Assembly: GCA_963681505.1 (NCBI GenBank)
Contig: OY811975.1
Location: 5,695,490 to 5,759,489 of the forward strand
DNA: 64,000 nucleotides
Source of the DNA: Eunapius fragilis
Lineage: Eukaryota; Porifera; Demospongiae; Spongillida; Spongillidae
Direction: 5' to 3'
Shown here: piece by piece, positions 55,446 to 64,000 of the stretch
How the letters are laid out: every line of letters starts with the position of its first letter
Numbering within the stretch: the first letter of the stretch is position 1
Program-made: the position numbers and the translations under genes
Notes under the pieces: model-generated
Database searches by the model: none
The model's input: only the letters and a program-made list of their open reading frames with translations
Told to the model about the DNA's origin: nothing

Positions 55446-58400
55446 TTACATCTCTATAGTAAGAGTTGGATTACTCTTTTGTACATCATGCTGCAGTTCA
55501 TGAGCTCGTTTGATAGAATGATTACCACTAAGCTTCAGTTTCTCCAGCTTGCTGTGTTTAAGACCCCTGGCCAGTGAACATATAGCATCATCATCCAGAC
55601 CACAATCATAAAGATCCAGGTTTTTCAATGTTTGGTTATTGGTGAGTAATTGCTCTGAGGAGGGAATAAAAATACATCAGGCAGCATATGTACTTCAACT
55701 AAGCTACAAGCTTGTGTAATCAAATATGTGTGGTAAAATTGCAGCCACTACAGGAACTGGCAGTTTTCTCCCTTGTTGGACACCAAATGATGTCAGTCAA
55801 CCCCCCTCCCAAACCCCAAACCGAAATGTACAAATCCTAATGTCACAACTCTGCTCATTTTAGGATACATTGAAGGCGCTGGACCGGTGTAAATATTCGT
55901 TATCAATATAGGCATGTGTATTAATGCATGTGTGCTTTAATTGCTGCAGCAAAAGTTTATAGATACCAACTTGTAAAAAAACGCTTATTTTTAAAACGTT
56001 GAAGAATGTTATGATTATCGCACCACACACACACACACCTTCCCACTACCTCCTCCTACCCCAAGGGCATGACCACGGACCACTTCCAGAAGCCAGGCCT
56101 ACTCCGAATAGTATAGACCACATTGGCACCACAACCTCCTCCCCACGTCATTCAATCCCTGGACTTTAACACGATGAACGACATCCTGTTACTCCAAGGT
56201 CACCATGGTAGCCTACAAGCCACACCCTGATCCCACCCTTTTCTCCTCAGATTACATCTTAGTCTATCAGAGTGTACAATGTCCTATCTAAGCCACGCCC
56301 CTTCCCAAGGCCTATCCCTGCCATGCATCCCACTGTTGGGTCCCTGCCCTGCCTCCCACTACTGGGTCCCAGCTATACATCTCACTGCTGGGACCCAGAC
56401 ATGTCATTAACATGTAGTGATCATGTGAGTGGCGTCCTCAACCACTGGGAGGACCGGTCTCGCCTTGGATGGAACCACATGTGCCATGCCATGATGTGTT
56501 CAAGTGGTTAATGTAGTTGGTTGTGGTAGAAGACCAAAGCATGTCTCTTATACTATTTATCTACACTAAAAAAAATCTGAATGAAGTACCCAGAGTTTGC
56601 CTTCGCAACAACATCTTTTAAAATACCCAAAAACGTAACCTAGGGCAATCTAATAAGGGGTAGATTTGTTTAGAGCAGAAGATTGCAGACGGAGTGGCAC
56701 ACATAACATCCTAACCTTGAACAAAGCCTCCTTTCAAAGCTATACATTGTATATGTATCTCAGGTGGTGAGGGGTGGGGGAAGGGGAGGCCAATCGCGAC
56801 TCCTTAAACAAATCACTTATCTATCAAGGTGACGAATTTGGCCATATACTCTTCTGTCTAGTGTTCAGTGTACCAATATCTGCCATCAGGGCTCCCAGGT
56901 AAATTTCATTAATGGAGGGAACTAGGGTAGAAATCATTACCTATGAACACCATCTACCCAATCAGGTTCTTCAATACTGACAGCCATGGCCCTGCTAAGC
57001 TAGAAGGTCTGTGGCTTACGCAATACAAAGGGGAGAGGGGAGGGTAGTGAAAAAATATGCAATAAAATTTTTAGTATTATAGTTAACTCTAGATACTGTA
57101 TTTCCTAAGCCTGAATAACTTACCACAGTAGTCCACAATACAGCAGTTACATGTTATTTAAAGGAACAGTCACATGTAGTATTTTGTCATTCGCTAAAAT
57201 TACGGCCATATCCTATGTAGTTATGCTGTTGATCGCCTTTAGCACATTGATGTGTATGCAACACTTTAGAATATATAAGCATTGAAAAGGACAGGAAGCA
57301 GAGCAGGGGTGGAGGGTGGTGGGGTATTTACATGTACATTGTGTCAATTTAATTGCTGTCATTTCTTTGAAATCAAGATTGAGTGACATCAACAATGCTA
57401 TCATGACCCAACGCATGATGTGAGAATTGCTCTCAAAAAATAATAATTTTCAGAGACATACAAAATGACTACTGTGACCATGACCACTACTAATTATGAA
57501 AAGCTTACCAAGACTGACTAAGCTTTGGCCATTGAATTTGTTTGTAGATAGATTTAGTGATGTCAGCACAGTGTTCATTCTGATAACATCACATACTTCA
57601 AAAAGGCCCTCTTGACCCAGTCCACAGTTTGAAAGTTTAAGGTCTGTGATTGCCTTGTTCTCTTGTAACATCTTCCCTGGTGTAAAGAGGTTATAAACAA
57701 TTTGAAGCAATTAAGATACATTCCGTTTAGCACATTACGTGTGGCATCAGAGACCAAATAAAGTATGCAATAGCAAAAGCAACACCCGCTACAGAAGCTA
57801 AGTTGGATGGTGTATGTAGCCAAATATTTTATTGACATATGAGAATTTCCCCTGGTCATTACAATAATATTGATATCTAGTAAATACTATAGCTTATACT
57901 GACACTTACTGTACAAACAGCAAAAGTTCCCCTCTCGTAAGTGCCACATGACTTGTGTACTATATCGTAAAAACAGTAAACTTCACACACCACCCCAACA
58001 TGACCACAACCACACTGTGAGGACTGCTCCCCAGAATTAATGTTTTCAGACTAACATTTGGTCACAGAAATGCAAAACCACTACTGGTATCTACAGTACG
58101 ACCGTGATCACTGCTGATTATGAACAGCTTACCAAGGCTGGCTATGCTTAGGCCTTTGAACTTGTTCATTGATAGATCAAGTGACGTCAGCATGGTGTTC
58201 GTTCTCATGGCATCACATACTTCACAAAGGCCCTCTTGTCCTAGTCCACAGCTTGTAAGGCCAAGTGATCTGAGGGCTTTGTTTTCTCGTAACATCGTTC
58301 CTGGTGTAAAAAGGTTATAAAGGTTAAAACAATTAAGATACATTCATGTTAGTGCACTATGTGAGGCATCAGTTGGAATGAAAACCCAATAGCAATACAC

Positions 58401-61400
58401 AAAAGTGACCATGCAACCACATTCGATGTTGTCAGTCACCTGGATGTGGTTGCTTATGGACAATTTTCAACCCATTTACTGATTAACCTCCTTTGTGGTG
58501 GCACACTGTCATGTTTAGTTGTAGCGCTATATGTTGAAAGGTTGTTGCGCAGTGCAACCAAACACTACATTCACTTTTTGCTACTTGTGCATGGGTCTAA
58601 ACCCCTACAGTAACTATGCCATAGCTGCCTGCAGATCAGTATATGGGTCTGAGACCCTGATGTGCCACAACTAAAATATGTTGTGAGGTGTCTAAAAAGG
58701 TGTCAGGTAGGAGGGCCTGCCGTCACCCATGTCAAGCAGAAACTATTGGTAAATCGTGTAGGCTAGATCTAAGGTGAACGTCAGAGCAGGAGGCCTACTA
58801 ATTCATCCATATCCCATGTGTCGCCCCACACGTGCACACACCACCCCAACATGACCAAACCCAGAATTCCTCAAAATCATTTATTACGGGCCAAAATGTG
58901 GTCACAGAGGCACTAAACCACTGCTTCAACAGTGTTAACATGACCAATTCAGGTTATGAAAAGCTTACCAAGAGTGGCTAGGCTTTGGGCATCGAACTTG
59001 TTCACTGATAGATCAAGTGTAGTCAGCACAGTGTTCATTCTGACAGCATCACATACTTCATGAAGGCCCTCTTGACCTAGTTCACAGCCCGAAAGGACAA
59101 GTGAAGTGAGAACTTTGTTTTCTCGTAACACCTTCCCTGGTGTAAAAAGGTTAAAACAGTTTCGAACAATTAAGATACATCAGTTGCTATGGGAACCAAA
59201 TTGTGATGCTATAGCAATGTACAAAAGTGACCAACTACAGCAGCCAGATTGGATGTTTTCAGTTATCTGGACATGGTAGCTTAACAACGTTATTTTCAGC
59301 TGTTCTAGTGGGTCTAGTCGTATTATGCAGGCTGCAGCCAATACATAAATTTCTGTGTGAATGCTGCAATTAACGCTGCATGACAATGTGCCCACCATAA
59401 CCACAAAGGGGGTTACTAGCCTAAACATTCCCAGCTGGGATACACAACATGCAGATATTGCTTGATGGGGCTGGGGACCCTAACACATAGTGCAATGGGT
59501 TAATGTGGTAGTCTCCTTCTCATGCACAATTTAGAGCTGGGTCTGGTAAAAAGCTTCACCAAAGAATTGAGTGATACTAAGGTGTAATGTCATAATGCCA
59601 GTTGAGCAAGGTCTTGATTGACTAAGCTTAGAACAGAATCTTAGGAAGAGTACTACAGAGAGTTCACATGATGAAGTGGGTAGCTCACTTCATGGATGCA
59701 TCGATAACAGACCCACCAAACATGGCCTCATTTTCTGAGCTAAGTGACTGTCTGTGGAACTGTCCTTGACAGGTGGTTATTGTGATAGAGGTGGTGAGGG
59801 TGGTGGTGATAGAATTTGTGATGGAGATGGTGATGGAATTAAGTAGAGCTGCTTACCTGCAAGTATTAAGGCAAGGTTACAGCATTGTTAAATTCCAGGC
59901 ATGCAAGGGCATTGACAACCATTGGCACAAACAGCATACAATACAGCACCAAGTTACAACTGCACAAGAATGGAAGGGACCTAACACATAATTTTAATTA
60001 TTTCATGTTCAAAGAGTCACCTATGTCCTCTACAACTTCTTTCTTACGCACTGGAAATTAGCCTGCCCGTCATGGAGTTACAGGGTCCTGAATTTTTAAT
60101 TACTCATACACTTTTATTACACGCGTTAACTTTGATGCTCCTTCCTGGAAATTTTTATAATATACACTAGGTCCCTTTTCACTGCCTCGACCCTATATAT
60201 ACAATTATTATGCATATATATGGTCTTCTACAAAACCTGTTGGACCAGTTTGAAACAGCAAGTCCTCTCTCACAGGTGGCGGTTAGCATGAGTCAGAAGA
60301 AAGCAAGTTATGTAACCATATGGAAGTCATGTACATCACACTTATATTCAAACTAGGTCAAAGGGTTAGCAATTCATCATCCTACTTAATGCAGCGATCT
60401 AACATGACTATGACATTATGCATACCCAGCGTTCAGCACCAGGAGCTGATTGACCAACAGACCATTATGGTCAAGTGCATGTATTTTTATTGAAATAATT
60501 GTTGACATGGCGTCACCACATTGTTGCCCCCTAGAGCACTATATAAGTCCAAAGATACCACGTCATTTGTGAGGAGGGGGTCTAAACCCTTCCGTATATG
60601 AGAGGAGGTAAGAGAGACCATAACCCCAAGTGTGGCAGGGGAGAGATAACCTCAGGCATGTTGCTACATCGTGTGATAATTCTCTTGAGCATGTCCGCAG
60701 GGAGCTGCTTATCTTTCTCCGAGCCTGATACGGCCTCCAGGAATATGCAAATGTCCCTCTGTTAAGACATGCTACATTGCTACAACCAATAGGAATGCAT
60801 AGCTCTGAGGGGCTTTTCCCCCTTACCCCAAAGGGAACATACAATGCTAATCTGTTTGGTAACAGCACACAGCCTACAGCCATTAAACAACAATACTCCA
60901 TATATGGCATTCTCGCATTGTAATGCTTATGCAATGGTATCTGCATGGGGTTTGGAGGGGGGGGGGGGGGGCAGGATTTGATGCAGTGGCCCCTCCTTGC
61001 ATTAATTTAATTAAGCACCCATTGGGCCAACAGTATTATAACAATGCATGATCGTTTATTTTAGGCCACTTGTACATGTACAGACATACTTGCAACATTC
61101 ATAAATACATGACTATATACCCTTTGAAGTAAAATGCTTAACACATAGAATCAAAAGGTCATAATTGAAGCCAGTAAACTATCTGATATTTCTCTCTTAT
61201 CTATTCACCATGGCATCCTGCTCTATCATAATCTTATGTGAAAACCACTACAGCTCACCTAGAACAACAGCTCCTTGGTTCCCCAGCTGGTCATTGGAAT
61301 TGAGGCTAATACTCCTGATGTGTTCAAAGGCTTTTCCCTTCTCAACCATTGTCAGCATCTTCACACACTCCCCAGTGATGGAGCACATCATCAGCTCCAG

Positions 61401-63758
61401 GTCCCATGGTTGTCTGCTGTTGGCAATATAGTACCCAAGAACATAACAGTCAAATGGATCCAAGGTTGTTGTAGCCAATCCTAACTTCCACTCTTTATCA
61501 CTCGTACACTTCTGCACAAGACCAGGATCATGTGCTTCAAACAACCAATGGAGGCTTTCAAGCAGACTTTCTCCACCTTTCTTCTGGAGTACTTGGATAC
61601 TTTTCATTTCATCTTGTGATTGGAGCTTGGTCAGACCAGCTATGAACCTCATAACCATCTTCATCCTACCCTCACCAAAGGACAACTTGTCCCTCTCACC
61701 AGGAGGCAGTGTTGACACATACAAGGCTGCCATAAACTCCTGTACTGTTTTATGGAGGAAGTGATATGAGGATGAACCTGAACTCTCCAGGTACAGATCA
61801 GGAACCACTTGGAGCAGACCTGTATACATCAATGGAACGTACATCACTGGTAAGGGAATACACACATACATGTATCACATTCATGTATGGTGTATAAGGA
61901 AAAGCCACACCCACTAAGGACCCTACCTAATGTCTTCAATGAAACCCCATCACCCAGTTCATGGAATATCAGCTGGTCTTGTTTAGTGCCATCATATGCT
62001 TGCTTGGCCAGTACCAGCAGTTGGGAAATGGTTTCATCTGACACACCACTAAGCCAAGGGAACCTTGAAGACTGATCTGTGGAAAATGAAACGGATAATA
62101 CACCAGTAACAGCTATCTGTATGCTGCTGATGCAGTACATTCAGTCTCCAGGGCTGCATGAATAATACAAGTGTGTATGTGCATATTGTATATTTACATG
62201 TGAGTGAATGTATGTTGAGTACATGGTGAGCACATTTGTGTGTTGGTCATTCTGTGCAGTGTACATGTAGTGTTGCATGGAAATCTAAATGCTCTATACT
62301 AAAGACCATACACCTATGAGTATGATGGCCACACATATGGCTACACTCTAAGCATTCAGCTCACACTTACGGGGGACAGCACGTGTACTCTTGCCATCTG
62401 GGGGTGTGGCTAACTTCTTCTCATGACGCCTCAGTACTGTCTTGATCAGCAACTGGTAAACTTCTGTGTGAGTTTGCGGAGGTTGGCTTTTATTCTTCAT
62501 CTGCTCTCTGAAGATCTGTACAATGATGGCACAGTTGAGGGGAACATACATTAAGCCATGGATGTGAGGATAATGTTCAAGATAGGACATGAGCTGGTCT
62601 CTTAACTCCTTGTTGTGTTCAAGGGCACCATCAACATACTGCTGGATCGCTTTTCTGTCAAAGCCAATCACCTCAATGAACTGACATTTCTGTGCTTTAC
62701 ACAGCTCATGGAGGTTTTGGTTAGCTGAAGGTCGACTGGACACCAACAATGTCATCTTGGGAAGCACCTCACCCTTGATGATCTCAGCAAAGATGGATGA
62801 TGTCTGCAGATGGGAAGATAACTCATCATAGCCATCAAGAACCAACATCACACCATCTCCTTCACGTGACTTAATCCAGTCCACAACAGCCTCATGCTCT
62901 TGGGCTGTTTGGTCAGGACGGTAGAAGAGGTCAGACACACACTTGGCACGTTGCACCCTCTCATCCCTGAAGCGTAGGAGGACAACCAGATGGTAGCCAT
63001 GAAGGATCTCCTTTTGGGCCCAGCTGACCCCTAGGTGCCAGCTGAATGTTGATTTCCCTATACCCGGAATGCCTTCCACTATGACACACCTAGCCATCTC
63101 ACCATCTCCTAACAGGCCAACCTATATTATTTCACAATAAAGCAATTTTTACACAGATGCATGATTCACGACTCCTACCTGACCAATCTGTATTGTTTTC
63201 TTCAACCTCTTCACCTTTTCTATCTTGGAGTGCACCATTGCCAGCCTGCATATGTCTTCTTTCTCCTTTGAGAAGTCTTCAATGCTCTCAACTACAGATA
63301 GGGTGATGTAACACTTGGAGGCCACAGGTGACCACTGGTCTCCACATGGCTTTATTTTGTATACACTCCTCAGGTACTCTGCATATCTCATCACTAGCTG
63401 GTGGCCATCTGTAGAGTGCTGGGTGGCTGTAGGCAGACCTGTATGGAGATCATGATACCCTGCTGTGATTAATACCTCCATATATCTGACCTCTGGTTAT
63501 CTCAGCAACCTTTTCTGCTGCTTCCATCTCCTCCATATCACATAGGACATCATACAACTTCTTGTAGGTGGCCTGGGAACCCTCCCTCCTCACCCATCGT
63601 GTAAGGGCCTCATATCTCTTCTCTTCTGCATCATGGTATTGGCCGTCAATGTCTGCAACCTGCTGTCTTTCCAGTCCAAGTTGCCTGGCAATAATCTTCC
63701 ACTTTGGAAGGAACTTGGCTACCTTAGAAATATGCATGTCTGTACATTTATCATCCAT
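55446..63758 (-). CDS. NLR-type receptor: DEATH-NACHT-LRR
   Basis: Cytosolic innate-immune sensor of the NLR class. Nine exons (minus strand): 63758-63491, 63438-63179, 63121-62371, 62076-61927, 61819-61259, 59136-58969, 58300-58133, 57676-57509, 55654-55446. All have GT-AG borders and matching phases, giving 900 codons. Residues ~10-85 are a DEATH-fold domain ('WKIIARQLGLERQQVADIDG', 'ATYKKLYDVL'). The NACHT has Walker A GIPGIGKST (193-201), Walker B VMLVLDGYDE (~267) and sensor LLVSSRP (~306), with a winged-helix/NACHT-associated part ('HFLHKTVQEFMAALYVS', ~500). The LRR part has ribonuclease-inhibitor-type repeats from ~640 to 880. No frame lesion is seen. DEATH+NACHT+LRR architecture fits sponge NLRs. 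Ligand unknown. More LRR exons could hide in the 2.1-kb intron 5, but I saw none. Confidence 0.9.
55655..57508. other. NLR intron 8, no other gene
   Basis: Between the third LRR exon and the last exon. Contains low-complexity AC-rich and C-rich stretches (56015-56060) and short tandem phrases ('CACTGTTGGGTCCC', 'CACTACTGGGTCCCAGC'). I saw no additional LRR exon. Confidence 0.5.
57509..59136 (-). repeat. Tandem array of three 168-nt LRR exons
   Basis: Exons 59136-58969, 58300-58133 and 57676-57509 are each exactly 168 nt, phase 1 to 1, and start after the same acceptor 'tttacaccag'. Each encodes two 28-residue LRRs of the type 'LTSLVLSGCELGQEGLHEVC' and 'LTTLDLSVNKFDAQSLATLG'. Flanking introns are also similar ('ACCACCCCAACATGACC', 'CAATTAAGATACATTC'), so whole exon-intron units were duplicated. 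Any number of units keeps the reading frame. Confidence 0.9.
59137..61258. other. NLR intron 5, no other gene
   Basis: Includes a small GGTGATGGA-type trinucleotide-like run (59773-59850), a G-tract at 60957-60971, and unique sequence. The ORF at 60563-60946 shows no domain. Confidence 0.45.
62371..63121 (-). CDS. NLR exon 3: NACHT NTPase
   Basis: A single 751-nt exon holds the P-loop, Walker B and sensor motifs and the helical part of NACHT ('YVPLNCAIIVQIFREQM', 'LIKTVLRRH'). The acidic pair after Walker B (DGYDE) is present, so ATP binding and hydrolysis are plausible. Confidence 0.92.
63491..63758 (-). CDS. NLR exon 1: DEATH-fold domain
   Basis: Start ATG at 63758 is the first in frame (MDDKCTDMHIS). 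The exon encodes the six-helix DEATH-fold signature: W in helix 2, 'LGLERQQV', 'AEEKRYEALTRWVRREG', 'ATYKKLYDVLCDMEEMEAAE'. Donor 'AGAG|GTCAGA', phase 1. A DEATH domain is more likely than CARD by the W...L.L...I pattern, but the families are hard to separate by eye. Confidence 0.85.
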
Positions 63759-64000
63759 TTTGATATGACGTCACTATAGCCATGGAATTGACGCATTTAA
63801 TATATATTAAAATGTACAATATGCCACGGTGATGTGGACACTTCAGAAAAGAGAAATGTGTATTATAATGAAATGGCATAGCGTATGCCCATACAAATTG
63901 ACTTTGCACACAGCAGGCCTTAACAATATGAACGGAAGGTAAGCCTGATTCATGCAGAGCTTACATTCTGCAGCGAAACGCACGTTCCTTTCTGCAGCAA
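63759..64000. promoter_or_regulatory. Upstream region of the NLR gene
   Basis: 242 bp upstream of the NLR start codon reach the window end. A TATATATTAAA-like stretch lies at about 63800-63812 (35-50 bp upstream of the ATG), too close to be a sure TATA box given an unknown 5' UTR. No other element is recognised. Confidence 0.25.

Overview
This is eukaryotic, intron-bearing, repeat-rich DNA from an animal. A DEATH-NACHT-LRR gene with short introns, a SKICH-domain autophagy-receptor-like gene, receptor exons with phase-matched junctions, and a dense mix of Ty3, BEL/Pao, hAT, ISL2EU-type, Ginger-like and restriction-endonuclease-type retroelements fit an early-branching metazoan, most likely a demosponge. 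That assignment is inference; a cnidarian or another invertebrate is not excluded.

Left part (1-11.6 kb). After about 4.8 kb of microsatellites and three consecutive palindromes comes the 3' half of a candidate single-pass receptor gene (+). It has a transmembrane exon (4818-5004), a tandem array of cytoplasmic-tail exon copies (three intact, two decayed) and a terminal exon (10706-10823). All junction phases agree. A degenerate Ginger-like transposon with an integrase and a PHD finger sits inside the array. No ectodomain exons were recognised.

Transposon block (11.6-26 kb). A 5.5-kb ISL2EU-type element with intact ends (AGAC...GTCT, AT target duplication) carries converging THAP-DDE transposase and SWIM-YqaJ-PHD genes, both broken at catalytic sites. 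Next are a Ty3 pol fragment, an internally deleted hAT, a second ISL2EU-type element holding a 1.7-kb foldback, a palindromic MITE and a retroelement 3' fragment.

Middle (26-45 kb). The main host-gene candidate is a SKICH + coiled-coil + C-terminal zinc-finger protein (28825-29865). It is followed by a nest of transposons inside a 4-kb long-terminal-inverted-repeat element, a Ty3 5' LTR with partial gag, hAT 3' ends, a second Ginger-like fragment and a BEL/Pao pol relic.

Right part (45-64 kb). A paralogue of the first receptor has its transmembrane exon at 46461-46632 and its tail exons at 52286-52438 and 52608-52725. Its long intron has collected a retroelement and MITEs. The minus strand of 55.4-63.8 kb holds a complete-looking NLR gene (about 900 residues, nine exons) with tandemly duplicated 168-nt LRR exons. 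The two receptors, the NLR and the SKICH protein would all fit innate recognition and clearance, but no functional link between them is shown by the sequence.
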